Numbered from the stretch's first letter, positions 53,552 to 63,268 are shown. The stretch is 64,000 nt of DNA from Lactiplantibacillus daoliensis (GCF_005405005.1 NZ_BJDH01000005.1:124001-188000); one strand, 5' to 3'. The notes: generated by a model from the sequence alone, not told the origin. Numbers and translations are program-made.

Positions 53552-55569
53552 CACCTAACTACACACTTAGCGGACGGTATCGAATTATCCGGTCCTTAGG
53601 TGAAGGTGGGATGGCGAATGTTTACTTGGCGCATGACTTAATATTGGATCGTGATGTGGCGGTCAAATTGCTACGCTTGGATTTACGTGATGATCCTAAG
53701 ACCATCAAACGATTCCAGCGTGAGGCGTTGGCAACCACAGAATTGGTCCACCCACACATTGTGAGTCTATATGATGTCGGCGAAGAAAATGGGATGCAGT
53801 ACTTGGTCATGGAGTACGTGAAAGGAATGGACCTTAAGAACTATATTAAGGCACATTTCCCGTTACCACTCCAGCAAGTGATTGACATCATGGAACAGAT
53901 ATTAAGTGCGGTGGCAACCGCGCATGCGCACAACATTATTCATCGGGATCTCAAACCGCAAAACATTTTAATCGATGAACAGGGTAATGCCAAAATTACG
54001 GACTTTGGCATTGCGGTCGCGTTATCGGAACATACGATGACGCAGACCAATACAATTCTAGGCTCCGTGCATTATCTGTCACCTGAACAGGCACGTGGTA
54101 GTATGGCAACGAAGCAGTCAGATATTTATTCATTAGGAATCATCTTATATGAAATGCTGACTGGTTCGGTTCCCTTCAAGGGTGAAACTGCGGTTTCGAT
54201 TGCGCTAAAACACTTTCAAAATGAAATTCCTTCGGTTCGCGAGTTTGATGCGGCGATTCCTCAAGCCTTAGAAAATGTTGTGCTCCGGGCAACGGCTAAG
54301 GATCCACGGGACCGTTATGCCACGGTTGCGGATATGGCGAGTGATCTGTTGACGACCCTGTCGGAATCCCGGGTTGGTGAAAAACGGTTTGAACCAGCAG
54401 ACTTAGGCAATGATGAAACTAAAATCATGCCGAGTGCTGATATTGCAGCCGCCATTGCAGCCAACCGGCGTGCTGACGCTGCTAAGAAAGACCGGCAGCC
54501 AACGCCGAAAACGCCCCATCAGCAATCAAAACCGACCGATGAGGTGAAAAACGAGGCACCGCTGCCAAAGCGGTCCTGGTCTAAACGTCATCCGATTCGT
54601 CGGCGCATCATCTTATATGGGTCGATTGCGATTTTGCTAATTGTCGCGATTGTTGTCGGGCTTGAATTGAGTCGACCTCAGATGACTACGGTACCGAAAT
54701 TAACAGGAATGACGCAAGCTCAAGCAACCAAAGTGTTGGCGAAACGGCAATTGTCAGTTGGCACGATCAAGCATGCGAAGAGTAATGAAGTCGCTAAAAA
54801 TGAAATTATTAAAAGCACGCCTGGTAGTAAGCAGTCGGTTCAACAACGGTCGCGCATTAGTCTCACCATTAGTAATGGCGAAAAAAAGGTTAACTTTGGC
54901 AACTATGTGAACGAAAATTATGCAGATGTTAAATCTACACTTTCGTCGGTTGGTTTTAAGGTCAAACAACGGTTCAGTACTTCTGATGTCGCGGCAGGCC
55001 AGATTGTTAGCCAAGATGTTGTTGCAGGGAGTTCGGTCTTGCCAACCAATACCACGGTGACGTTTACCGTGAGTGCTGGTAGCCGCTACGTGGCCTTGCG
55101 AGATCTGACGGGCGAAAGTCAATCAGATATTGTGAATTATGCCACGGCTAATCGTATTAACGTGACGTTTAAGCAAGGATACTCTGATGATCAGAAAGCG
55201 GGGTATTCGTATGACCAAGATCCAGAAGGCGGCGCGTCGGTTCGGGCTGGTTCAACGGTGACGGTCAATATGTCTAAAGGGTCGCAACCTGCCAATGCCG
55301 ATTTGGCAGAAAGCTTTAAAGTTAAGGTGAAAATTCCTTATCAATCGCTGAATACGGCGACAGCCACGGCCAATGATGTGAAAATTTACTTGGAAGACGA
55401 CAGTCATGTGATTGGGAGCTTATACCGTGAGATTACGATTACCGATAACACTCGGGTCAGCTTGCCTTTCCAATTGACAGGATCGCAAACGGGTAAATAT
55501 CGGATCGTGCGCAATGGTGTCACCATCGCAGAGAAAAACAAAATTACGAATAAAGATGCGTCCAATTAA
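53548..55569 (+). CDS. pknB: PASTA-domain Ser/Thr protein kinase
   Basis: 673 residues. Cytoplasmic kinase: glycine loop LGEGGMANVYLAHD, Lys in VAVKLLRLD, HRDLKPQN catalytic loop, DFG, and SPEQARG. A basic linker leads to one membrane helix (IILYGSIAILLIVAIVVGLEL, residues about 352-372, shown in part). Outside lie three PASTA repeats (about 373-440, 441-510, 511-580), which bind muropeptides or lipid II, and a C-terminal beta-rich tail. Senses wall state; paired with stp. Confidence 0.94.
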   Translation: MTPNYTLSGRYRIIRSLGEGGMANVYLAHDLILDRDVAVKLLRLDLRDDPKTIKRFQREALATTELVHPHIVSLYDVGEENGMQYLVMEYVKGMDLKNYIKAHFPLPLQQVIDIMEQILSAVATAHAHNIIHRDLKPQNILIDEQGNAKITDFGIAVALSEHTMTQTNTILGSVHYLSPEQARGSMATKQSDIYSLGIILYEMLTGSVPFKGETAVSIALKHFQNEIPSVREFDAAIPQALENVVLRATAKDPRDRYATVADMASDLLTTLSESRVGEKRFEPADLGNDETKIMPSADIAAAIAANRRADAAKKDRQPTPKTPHQQSKPTDEVKNEAPLPKRSWSKRHPIRRRIILYGSIAILLIVAIVVGLELSRPQMTTVPKLTGMTQAQATKVLAKRQLSVGTIKHAKSNEVAKNEIIKSTPGSKQSVQQRSRISLTISNGEKKVNFGNYVNENYADVKSTLSSVGFKVKQRFSTSDVAAGQIVSQDVVAGSSVLPTNTTVTFTVSAGSRYVALRDLTGESQSDIVNYATANRINVTFKQGYSDDQKAGYSYDQDPEGGASVRAGSTVTVNMSKGSQPANADLAESFKVKVKIPYQSLNTATATANDVKIYLEDDSHVIGSLYREITITDNTRVSLPFQLTGSQTGKYRIVRNGVTIAEKNKITNKDASN

Positions 55570-55573
55570 AAAT

Positions 55574-55607
55574 AAAGAGTTTAGGTCCAAACCTGAACTC
55601 TTTTTTT
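55574..55607 (+). terminator. terminator after the kinase gene
   Basis: AAAGAGTTTAGGT / ACCTGAACTCTTT followed by TTTT. A TACAAT at 55610 may be the -10 of a promoter for rsgA. Confidence 0.85.
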
Positions 55608-55672
55608 GGTACAATAGACCCAGTGAGAGTTAAAGTGGATCGACCCAAAACAAAAAATAAGGTGGTGCAAGT

Positions 55673-56569
55673 TTGAAAACAGGACAAATTCGGCAATCTT
55701 TGAGTGGTTTTTACGATGTCTACGCGGATGGGCAACTCTATCGAACCCGTGCACGGGGTAATTTTCGCAAACGCGGCTTGACGCCATTAGTCGGCGATCA
55801 GGTGGCCTTTGATGCACCAACGCAGCAGGAGGGCTATATCTTAAAACTCTTAGCACGGCAGACAGAACTTGTCCGACCACCCGTTGCAAATGTTGATTTG
55901 GCAATCGTGGTTACGGCAACAACGACGCAGGAATTTTCAACGAATCTGTTGGACCGGCAGTTGGTTGCGCTGGAAGTCGCTGGGATTCAATCGGTTATTT
56001 ATATGGCCAAGACTGACTTGTTAAGCGAGACCGAATTTGCCGAGCGTCAAAAGTTAGCTGAGGCATACCAGGCCATTGGTTATCAAGTCATTATCGAACG
56101 GGCCGCCTTTGATCCAGCTGCGTTGACAGCGGTTAAATCGGCGTTGGCTGGCCATGTTGCTGTCGTGATGGGTCAAACCGGGGCTGGCAAGTCGACGTTG
56201 TTGAATCACTTGCAACCTGGCTTAGATTTGGCGACTGGTGAGATCTCACAAGCGTTAAATCGTGGGAAACATACGACGCGTAAAGTAAGCTTGATTGAAA
56301 TTGCGGATGGGTTAGTTGCGGATACCCCAGGTTTTTCGTCCTATGAAGTGTTTGATATTCCGGCAACAGATTTAACTCATTATTTTCCAGAATTTGTGCA
56401 GTTAAGTGCGGATTGTAAGTATCGTGGTTGCGTGCATATCAATGAACCCAAGTGTGCGGTTAAGGCTGCATTAGCTGCTGGGACAATCCTGCAAAGTCGT
56501 TATGACAATTATTTGCAATTCTATGAAACGATTAAGAATAAAAAAGTTATTTATAATAAGAAAAAGTGA
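55673..56569 (+). CDS. rsgA: ribosome small-subunit biogenesis GTPase RsgA
   Basis: 298 residues, circularly permuted GTPase: OB domain first (about 1-65), then G4 (YMAKTDLL), G1 (MGQTGAGKSTLLNHL), G3 (DTPGFSSYE), and a C-terminal zinc finger (CKYRGCVHINEPKC). Helps late 30S assembly. TTG start with AAGGTGG upstream. Followed directly by rpe and thiN. Confidence 0.96.
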   Translation: MKTGQIRQSLSGFYDVYADGQLYRTRARGNFRKRGLTPLVGDQVAFDAPTQQEGYILKLLARQTELVRPPVANVDLAIVVTATTTQEFSTNLLDRQLVALEVAGIQSVIYMAKTDLLSETEFAERQKLAEAYQAIGYQVIIERAAFDPAALTAVKSALAGHVAVVMGQTGAGKSTLLNHLQPGLDLATGEISQALNRGKHTTRKVSLIEIADGLVADTPGFSSYEVFDIPATDLTHYFPEFVQLSADCKYRGCVHINEPKCAVKAALAAGTILQSRYDNYLQFYETIKNKKVIYNKKK

Positions 56570-56578
56570 GTGAAGCTG

Positions 56579-57232
56579 ATGATTAAAGTTGCGCCTTCAA
56601 TTTTAAGTGCGAATTTTGCAAATCTACAACCAGACGTTGAACTAGTGGAAAAAGCCGGTGCGGATGCGTTGCATATCGACGTCATGGACGGTCAATTTGT
56701 CCCCAATTTATCGTTTGGGATGAGCACGGTGGCCGCAATCCGGCCAATCACCTCGTTGACCTTGGACTGCCATTTGATGATTGTGGAACCAGAGCGGTTT
56801 GTCGAACAGTTTGCCCAAGCTGGGGCAGACTTAATTGGCGTACATGTTGAAAGTACGCGGCATATTTATCATGTCTTACAACTGATTAAGCAGGCTGGGG
56901 CAAAAGCCGAAGTCGTGGTTAACCCTGGGACACCCTTAAGCATGATTGAATCGGTGTTGCCACTCGTTGACCAGGTATTGATTATGACGGTTAACCCCGG
57001 TTTTGGTGGTCAACATTTCCTAGCACCGATGATTGAAAAAATTCAAGCGTTGGCACAATTAAAACAGCAACATGGCTATCAGTTCGATATCGAGGTTGAC
57101 GGTGGGATTAATGGCCAGACGGTTAAGTTGGTCTATGATGCCGGCGCAACTGTTGCAGTGGCCGGCTCTTATGTTTATGGGAGTGCTGATCCGGCACAAC
57201 GGATTCAGGACTTGAAGGTGGCGACGAACTAA
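56579..57232 (+). CDS. rpe: ribulose-phosphate 3-epimerase
   Basis: Interconverts ribulose 5- and xylulose 5-phosphate. 217 residues, TIM barrel with SILSANFANLQPDVE, HIDVMDGQFVPNLSFG, MTVNPGFGGQ and DGGIN. ATG 56579 gives the usual N-terminus (MIKVAPSIL); GTG 56570 is also in frame. Shares one base (TAATG) with thiN. Confidence 0.95.
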   Translation: MIKVAPSILSANFANLQPDVELVEKAGADALHIDVMDGQFVPNLSFGMSTVAAIRPITSLTLDCHLMIVEPERFVEQFAQAGADLIGVHVESTRHIYHVLQLIKQAGAKAEVVVNPGTPLSMIESVLPLVDQVLIMTVNPGFGGQHFLAPMIEKIQALAQLKQQHGYQFDIEVDGGINGQTVKLVYDAGATVAVAGSYVYGSADPAQRIQDLKVATN

Positions 57233-57876
57233 TGACCATTGTGAATTTGTTGGTCGGGGGACCGACGGCGAATTGGCCCGCAAACCTAGCTCAGATTCCT
57301 GGGCCGTGGGTCGGCGCTGATCGGGGTGCGCTCCGTTTGGTCAAATTGGGGATACAGCCAGTGATGGTCGTTGGGGATTTTGATTCCATCAACCGTACAG
57401 AATTACAAACGGTGAAGGCAGCGATTGACGGGTCGGTGATTGTTAAACCGGACCAAGATCATACGGATACCCAACTAGCAGTCAAATCAATTTTTGAACA
57501 GTTACAGCCTGATGAACTACACATTTATGGGGCAACTGGCGGTCGGATTGATCATTTATTAGCGAATCTTTGGCTAGTACTCGAGCCATTCTTTCGAGCA
57601 TGGGCACCCAAAATTACCTTAATTGACCGTCAGAATACGATTCGTTATTTTTTACCGGGCGACTATACAATTTCTAAAGAACCAGATAAAACTTATTTGG
57701 CGTTTGTCCCGTTAATGCCCATGAAGTTAACCTTGGCGGATGAAAAGTATCCGTTGACTGGTGCGACAAATGAGTATCCAATTTCTTGGGCAAGCAATGA
57801 GTTTGTTGGTGAAAAGGGACATTTCAGTTTCGATACCGGCGTATTAGCCGTGATTCAGAGCTGTGATGCAGACTAA
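57232..57876 (+). CDS. thiN: thiamine pyrophosphokinase
   Basis: Makes thiamine pyrophosphate from thiamine and ATP. 214 residues. Signature elements WVGADRGALRLVKLGIQP, VVGDFDSI, KPDQDHTDTQLAV and YGATGGRIDHLLANLWL are intact. Start overlaps the rpe stop. The rsgA-rpe-thiN order is the standard one in Firmicutes. A strong terminator follows. Confidence 0.95.
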   Translation: MTIVNLLVGGPTANWPANLAQIPGPWVGADRGALRLVKLGIQPVMVVGDFDSINRTELQTVKAAIDGSVIVKPDQDHTDTQLAVKSIFEQLQPDELHIYGATGGRIDHLLANLWLVLEPFFRAWAPKITLIDRQNTIRYFLPGDYTISKEPDKTYLAFVPLMPMKLTLADEKYPLTGATNEYPISWASNEFVGEKGHFSFDTGVLAVIQSCDAD

Positions 57877-57888
57877 GTATTGTTAAAT

Positions 57889-57935
57889 TAAAAGGTCGAG
57901 ACAACTTGGAACATCCAAGGGTCTCGACCTTTTGA
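57889..57935 (+). terminator. terminator after thiN
   Basis: AAAAGGTCGAGAC / GTCTCGACCTTTT, an inner CTTGG/CCAAG, and little T-run beyond the stem. Confidence 0.8.
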
Positions 57936-58023
57936 TAATTGACTAAAGATTGAAAGACTCAAAAAACGTCACAGTACTAGTAACATTTACGTCTAAAGTA
58001 GCCTTGTCTAAATTTAGCGCTCC

Positions 58024-58184
58024 GTCAGTCAAAACCGGTGTGCTGTGGGGAACGGCGCCAGCCAAGGTGCGGTCTGACGCCTCAATTCCAAGCCGATAAA
58101 ACACGTCTTTGAATTGCCCCGCGAGATTGGTCAGCCAAGAACGCTGACTCATCTTGCCGACACTGCACATCGATTTTGATTGAC
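58024..58184 (+). other. structured module I of repeat copy B (possible RNA)
   Basis: The outer stem pairs 58024-58047 with 58161-58184. Inner hairpins match those of copy A, with paired changes: CAG/CTG here for TAG/CTA in copy A, and AGAT/ATCT for AGCT/AGCT. Confidence 0.5.
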
Positions 58185-58238
58185 TCCGCTTAGCGTAAGT
58201 AACGTTTTTATCCAAAAAAGAACTACTGATTAGCTGGA

Positions 58239-58412
58239 GGTTGTTGCTGATAGCATCGGACGTGCAGGTGGCGTTAGACCGGCGTTTCTTGTGCCGGCCT
58301 TACACCACGGACGGTCCGGGAGATTTGCGGTTTTGGCAAAGCTTTCGAGCGAGGCTCAAGACGTTCCTGAGGCTTGAACCGGTCCCTCGTCCGCATGTTA
58401 TCGGCAACAACC
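58239..58412 (+). other. structured module II of repeat copy B (possible RNA)
   Basis: The outer stem pairs 58239-58262 with 58388-58412, with G-T pairs and one bulged base. GACCGGC/GCCGGCC and GGCTCAAG/CTTGAACC hairpins lie inside. Confidence 0.5.
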
Positions 58413-58544
58413 GGAAGCGGCAACTTTTAACTTATAACTTTCAACCCTTAGTTTAAAATCAGAAAAATGACAAGCACTTCGAAAAAGGCTTGCCAGATTA
58501 TAAACTTTATAAAATTCACCACTCGAAAGTTGCCGAAAAGGGCA

Positions 58545-58582
58545 ACAAAAAACGCCACTCGCAAAAAAATGCGGTGACGGTT
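58545..58582 (-). terminator. probable terminator of rpmB
   Basis: On the minus strand, ACCGTCACCGC / GCGAGTGGCGT followed by TTTTTT; the stem has mismatches. Confidence 0.6.
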
Positions 58583-58589
58583 TGCTGCG

Positions 58590-58775
58590 CTAAACGCGCG
58601 TTACTTTACCTGATTTCAAAGTCCGAGCTGAAACCCAAACCTTCTTTGGTTTACCATCAACTAAAATGCGAACTTTTTGCAAGTTAGCTTTCCAGCTGCG
58701 GCGGCTGTGGTTCAAAGCGTGAGAACGCGAGTTACCAAAGTGCGTCCGCTTGCCTGTAACGAAGTCTTTTGCCAT
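58590..58775 (-). CDS. rpmB: 50S ribosomal protein L28
   Basis: 61 residues ([20 protein letters not shown] at the N-terminus, [16 protein letters not shown] at the end), standard length. ATG 58775 with GAAGGAGG upstream; the longer frame to 58826 is not used. Divergent from yloU, as in Bacillus. Confidence 0.97.
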   Translation of the reverse strand: MAKDFVTGKRTHFGNSRSHALNHSRRSWKANLQKVRILVDGKPKKVWVSARTLKSGKVTRV

Positions 58776-58963
58776 GTTGATCTGCCTCCTTCGGTAATCA
58801 TTGATAAAAGGTCGATGCTTTATCATTCACTAGAATAATTTATCATAGATTAATAAAGGTTGCAATACATTTCTATCAAGTAATTTTACTTTACTGCTAA
58901 ATTCCGTTAATTCGGGCTTCCTGAAAGACAGTCGTGTAATTTTTCTTTCATGAAGGGTTGTGC

Positions 58964-58969
58964 TATGAT
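58964..58969 (+). promoter_or_regulatory. probable extended -10 for yloU-fakA
   Basis: TGCTATGAT (58961-58969) is an extended -10 (TGnTATGAT) 44 bases before yloU; no strong -35 is seen. Confidence 0.5.
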
Positions 58970-59012
58970 AAACTATCGTAAATGAGCGCGTTAAAACAAG
59001 GAGGCTATTTTC

Positions 59013-59375
59013 ATGGCTGTCAAAATCAAAACGCAATTTGGAACAATCGACATCGATAATGATGTGATTGCGACAGTAGTTGGCGGTGCCGCTACGGATA
59101 ACTACGGGGTTGTCGGCATGGCTAGTCGTAATCAAATTCGTGATAATTTAAATGAAATTTTACGCCGCGAAAACTTTGCACGTGGCGTCGTGGTACGGCA
59201 GGAAGATAATGGCGTGGCCATCGAAGTTAATATTATCGTGAGCTATGGGACTAAAATCTCAGAAGTCTCACGAAATGTCCAAGCCAAGGTCAAATATAAC
59301 TTACAAAATATGCTTGGCGTTGCGGCCAATTCGGTCAACGTCATTGTCCAAGGTGTTCGGGTAATGAACGACTAA
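59013..59375 (+). CDS. yloU: Asp23/Gls24 family protein YloU
   Basis: 120 residues, one Asp23/Gls24 domain (IDIDNDVIATVVGGAATDNY, then VAIEVNIIVSYGTKISEVSR). It directly precedes fakA, the conserved yloU-yloV pair. Role in envelope or lipid homeostasis is inferred. A paralogue, YqhY, is at 33945. ATG with AAGGAGG upstream. Confidence 0.93.
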   Translation: MAVKIKTQFGTIDIDNDVIATVVGGAATDNYGVVGMASRNQIRDNLNEILRRENFARGVVVRQEDNGVAIEVNIIVSYGTKISEVSRNVQAKVKYNLQNMLGVAANSVNVIVQGVRVMND

Positions 59376-59410
59376 TCGATATTGGTGTGAGCCAAGGAGG
59401 AATTTTGAAA

Positions 59411-61114
59411 TTGAAAATCACCAAGATAACTAATCTTGAGTTTGGCAAAATGGTGCAAGCTGCTTCACAAAAGTTGAACCAACGTGCCGAATTCATTAAT
59501 TCTTTGAACGTTTTTCCGGTTCCCGATGGGGATACTGGGACTAATATGAGTTTATCCATGGCCAGTGGGGCCAAGTATGAACGGGATGAGACCAGCACAC
59601 AAGTTGGCGATTTAGCGTCTGCTTTAGCCAAGGGGCTATTAATGGGTGCTCGTGGTAATTCCGGCGTTATTTTATCGCAAATTTTTCGGGGCTTTTCGAA
59701 AAATGTTGCTGGTAAAGATGTTTTAACTGCGGATGATTTAGCACAAGCTTTCGCTGCAGGGGCTCAGACGGCCTATAAGGCAGTTATGAAGCCGACTGAA
59801 GGAACGATTCTGACCGTTATCCGCAAAGCTGCTGGTGCTGGTAAAGAAGCTGTCAAAACGACCGATGATATTTGTGAGGTCATGGTGGCCATCGTGGATG
59901 CTGCCGAAGCCGCTTTGAAGTCAACGCCAGACCTCTTGCCAGTCTTGAAGCAAGTTGGCGTGGTTGATTCTGGTGGTCAAGGGTTGACTTTTGTCTTAGA
60001 AGCATTCAGCGACTCTCTGAGTGGCAAGATTGACGAATCACAAGACTATATACCCGATGATGCGGAAATGGACTCCATGATCGACGCTGCGCATCATCAG
60101 AGTGTCCAAGGTCAATTGGATCCTAACGATATTAAGTATGGTTACTGTACTGAAATTATGGTGCGGATCGGTGATGGTAAGTTAGTTGATCATGACTTCG
60201 ATTACGATACCTTCTATGATTATTTGGCAAAATTAGGTGATTCTTTATTGGTCATCAATGATGACGAAATTGTCAAAGTACATGTCCATACGGAACATCC
60301 CGGCGATGTCATGACTTGGGGCCAACGTTTTGGGGCTTTAATTAAGGTTAAAGTCGATAACATGCGGCTACAACAAGAAACCATTATGGAACATGATCAT
60401 GAAGCCGAAGCTGCTGCGCCGGTTGCTGAACCAGTTGGGCAACCTAAACCTGACATGCATGGCTATGCCATCATTTCAGTTGCTTCTGGTGACGGAATTG
60501 GCAAGTTGTTTAAGGGCTTAGGGGTGACGGATATTATTGCCGGTGGTCAAACGATGAATCCAAGCACGGCCGACATTGTTAAAGCGGTTAATGCTAGTGG
60601 TGCGGACAAGGCTTTGGTTTTACCGAACAACAAGAATATTTTCTTGGCCGCTGAACAAGCTGCTGATGTGGCTGATATTCCGGTTGAAATTGTGCACAGC
60701 AAAACGGTTTCACAAGGGATGACAGCAATGTTAGCCTTTAATCCAGAAGCTGAACTTGCCGATAACCAAGCTGAAATGGAAGACACTTTGGATACGGTCG
60801 TTAGTGGTCAAGTCACGCATGCGGTGCGTGATACAACCATTAACGGCATGGCAATCCGTAAAGATGACTACATGGGCTTAGTTGATGGCGATATCGTGGT
60901 TACTGACCCTAGTCGGGAAACCGCGACGATCGATATGGTCAAACACATGTTGGATGAAGATAGTGAATTGGTCACGATTATTTATGGTGCCGATGCCACC
61001 AAGGCAGACGCTGATAAGTTATCGACTGCTATTCAGGAACTCGATGATGAACTTGAAATCGAAATTCACGAAGGTGACCAACCAGTTTATCCATTCTTAG
61101 TGTCAGTTGAATAA
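59411..61114 (+). CDS. fakA: fatty acid kinase ATP-binding subunit FakA (YloV, DAK2 domain)
   Basis: 567 residues. N-terminal DAK2/DhaL nucleotide domain (NVFPVPDGDTGTNMSLSM, LLMGARGNSGVILSQIFRGF), a middle domain with HVHTEHPGDVMTWG, and a C-terminal EDD-like region. With a DegV-type FakB it phosphorylates exogenous fatty acids. No fakB is in the window. TTG 59411 has AAGGAGGA 9 bases upstream; GTG 59387 precedes that site. plsX, which also makes acyl-phosphate, lies downstream. Confidence 0.93.
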   Translation: MKITKITNLEFGKMVQAASQKLNQRAEFINSLNVFPVPDGDTGTNMSLSMASGAKYERDETSTQVGDLASALAKGLLMGARGNSGVILSQIFRGFSKNVAGKDVLTADDLAQAFAAGAQTAYKAVMKPTEGTILTVIRKAAGAGKEAVKTTDDICEVMVAIVDAAEAALKSTPDLLPVLKQVGVVDSGGQGLTFVLEAFSDSLSGKIDESQDYIPDDAEMDSMIDAAHHQSVQGQLDPNDIKYGYCTEIMVRIGDGKLVDHDFDYDTFYDYLAKLGDSLLVINDDEIVKVHVHTEHPGDVMTWGQRFGALIKVKVDNMRLQQETIMEHDHEAEAAAPVAEPVGQPKPDMHGYAIISVASGDGIGKLFKGLGVTDIIAGGQTMNPSTADIVKAVNASGADKALVLPNNKNIFLAAEQAADVADIPVEIVHSKTVSQGMTAMLAFNPEAELADNQAEMEDTLDTVVSGQVTHAVRDTTINGMAIRKDDYMGLVDGDIVVTDPSRETATIDMVKHMLDEDSELVTIIYGADATKADADKLSTAIQELDDELEIEIHEGDQPVYPFLVSVE

Positions 61115-61128
61115 TAATTAAAGCTGTT

Positions 61129-61167
61129 TAAACGGGTCCAGACGTCAAAGTCTACGGCCCGTTTTTA
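61129..61167 (+). terminator. terminator after fakA
   Basis: AAACGGGTCCAGAC / GTCTACGGCCCGTTT followed by TT. A TATAAT at 61190 may start recG. Confidence 0.78.
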
Positions 61168-61228
61168 GATTTTTCGACTAATAGTTTGGTATAATTAAGA
61201 GAAATTCAGTTGAAAGGGGATTTTTAGG

Positions 61229-63268
61229 ATGACCAAAGCATTAACGGATCCGGTGGGGTTGTTAGCCGGCGTTGGACCGGCGCGGCAAAAAGCGCTGGCT
61301 GAACTCGGTATTAATACAGTGGCGGACCTGTTAACTTATTACCCCTTTCGTTATGACGATCTCCAGGTCAAAGATATTAATGAAATTGCGGATCAAGAAA
61401 AGGTGACATTGAAAGGGACGGTCGCGTCCGAGCCAGTGTTAGCCCGCTTTGGCCGTAAAAAGAATCGACTTAATTTCCGGTTGTTGATCGATCACGATGT
61501 GTATATGGTGACCTTTTTCAATCAGCCTTATCTGATGAAACAGATTGAAACAGGACAGCCAATGGCCGTTTATGGCAAATGGGATGCTAAGCGTAGCAGC
61601 ATTACCGGGATGAAGATTATCAATCCTAACAACGCTGAAGAAGCGTTTGGCTCGATTTATCCGGCCAGCAAGGCAATTAAACAGGGAACCATTCAGAAGC
61701 TGGTTAAACAAGCCTATGAAGCGTATGAGGACGTGATCGTGGATGTCGTTCCAGCACCTCTAAGTGCTAAATATCGACTGTTGCCGCGGCAACAAATGAT
61801 TCACGACATGCATTTTCCTATCAGTCAGGAAGCTTCGGCGGCTGCTCGCCGCTCAGCAACCTATGAGGAATTTTTAGTGTTTCAGATGCAGATGCAAGTT
61901 TTGAAGCGTTCTGACCATGACACGGATGGCATTGCCATTCACTATGACAATGAATTGCTGAAAGCCTTTATCAAAACATTACCGTTTGAATTGACGCAGG
62001 CGCAAAAACGGGTCGTCAATGAAATCTGTTTAGATTTAAAATCATCGAAGCATATGAATCGGTTGTTGCAAGGGGATGTTGGCTCTGGGAAGACTATCGT
62101 GGCGGCAATTGTGATGTACGCTGCGATTACAGCTGGCTACCAAGCGGCATTAATGGCGCCCACAGAAATTTTAGCCGAGCAACATGCGAACAATCTGGCG
62201 AAAGTCTTTGCGAAGACACCCGTGAATGTCGCCTTGTTGACCGGTTCCACCAAACCCGCTGCTCGTAAGACGCTTTTGGCTGCACTGGCGGCTGGTGAAA
62301 TTAATTTGCTGATTGGGACACATGCCTTGATTCAAGATGGCGTCAACTATGCTAACTTGGGCTTGGTTATTACAGATGAGCAACATCGCTTTGGGGTCAA
62401 TCAACGAGCCGCTTTTCGTCAAAAAGGTGGTCAACCCGACGCATTAGCGATGACTGCCACGCCAATTCCAAGAACATTGGCAATCACAGCGTACGGTGAA
62501 ATGGACGTCTCTGAGATTGACGAACTGCCGGCTGGTCGTCAGCCAATTCAGACGACATGGGTTCGAAGTAATCAAGCTAACAATGCCTTGGATTTTGTCC
62601 GCAAACAATTGGCTGCTGGGTCACAAGTTTATGTGGTGACGCCGCTGATTGAGGAGTCGGAAACGCTTGACGTTAAGAATGCCGAAGCGTTGTCGGAGAA
62701 CTTACAGGACTACTTTGCGCCAGATTATACGGTTGGCTTGTTGCATGGTCGTATGAAGCCTGATGAAAAAGAAGCGGTCATGGCTGATTTTAAGGCTGGC
62801 AAGACGCAACTGTTAGTTTCAACCACTGTGATTGAAGTGGGTGTCGATGTTAAAAATGCGACCGTCATGATGATTTATGATGCGGATCGTTTTGGATTGG
62901 CACAGTTGCATCAATTACGTGGCCGAGTCGGTCGGGGTAAAAAGGCCTCATACTGTATTTTAGTGGCCGATCCTAAAAATCAGCAGGGGATTGAACGCAT
63001 GCAGATCATGACTGAAACGACTAACGGTTTTGTGTTGGCGCAAAAAGATCTGGAGCTGCGTGGCTCTGGGGAAGTTCTGGGTGTGAAACAATCAGGGATG
63101 CCATCTTTCAAGGTGGGAGATCCAATTGCGGATTTGAACGTTTTACAAGTCGCACAGCAAGATGCGCATGCAATTGTGGCGACGCCGGCTTGGGAACAAC
63201 AACCGGAAAATCAAGCATTAGCACGTTATTTAAAAGGAAAATTAGCAGCAGTCGGCACGTTAGACTAG
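61229..63268 (+). CDS. recG: ATP-dependent DNA helicase RecG
   Basis: 679 residues. Remodels replication forks and Holliday junctions. N-terminal wedge/OB domain (about 1-150), Walker A LLQGDVGSGKTIVAAIVM, DEQH box in VITDEQHRFGVNQRA, and the motif VI region HQLRGRVGRGKKASYCI. AAAGGGG precedes the ATG. Next to plsX as in Firmicutes. Confidence 0.97.
   Translation: MTKALTDPVGLLAGVGPARQKALAELGINTVADLLTYYPFRYDDLQVKDINEIADQEKVTLKGTVASEPVLARFGRKKNRLNFRLLIDHDVYMVTFFNQPYLMKQIETGQPMAVYGKWDAKRSSITGMKIINPNNAEEAFGSIYPASKAIKQGTIQKLVKQAYEAYEDVIVDVVPAPLSAKYRLLPRQQMIHDMHFPISQEASAAARRSATYEEFLVFQMQMQVLKRSDHDTDGIAIHYDNELLKAFIKTLPFELTQAQKRVVNEICLDLKSSKHMNRLLQGDVGSGKTIVAAIVMYAAITAGYQAALMAPTEILAEQHANNLAKVFAKTPVNVALLTGSTKPAARKTLLAALAAGEINLLIGTHALIQDGVNYANLGLVITDEQHRFGVNQRAAFRQKGGQPDALAMTATPIPRTLAITAYGEMDVSEIDELPAGRQPIQTTWVRSNQANNALDFVRKQLAAGSQVYVVTPLIEESETLDVKNAEALSENLQDYFAPDYTVGLLHGRMKPDEKEAVMADFKAGKTQLLVSTTVIEVGVDVKNATVMMIYDADRFGLAQLHQLRGRVGRGKKASYCILVADPKNQQGIERMQIMTETTNGFVLAQKDLELRGSGEVLGVKQSGMPSFKVGDPIADLNVLQVAQQDAHAIVATPAWEQQPENQALARYLKGKLAAVGTLD

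Larger units (their letters stand above)
57948..58446 (+). repeat. full-length copy (B) of the interspersed structured repeat
   Basis: 499 bp bounded by GATTGAAAG (57948-57956) and CTTTCAACC (58438-58446), an 8-of-9 inverted repeat identical in type to the perfect ends of the short copy at 3192. The interior aligns with 12101-12576 almost throughout. It lies between convergent thiN and rpmB. Short frames on both strands (about 70-90 codons) are open here but are not kept in copy A. I see no certain target-site duplication. Confidence 0.85.

Noticed and set aside
57943-58215. 90-codon minus-strand ORF inside repeat copy B
   Set aside because: The same frame is not open in copy A, there is no ribosome site, and the bases are explained by the conserved stems.
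58241-58456. 71-codon plus-strand ORF inside repeat copy B
   Set aside because: Not kept in copy A and runs across the element end; likely chance.
57936-58460. Target-site duplication around repeat copy B
   Set aside because: CTAAA on the left and CTTAG/TTTAAA on the right are only loosely similar; no exact direct repeat.
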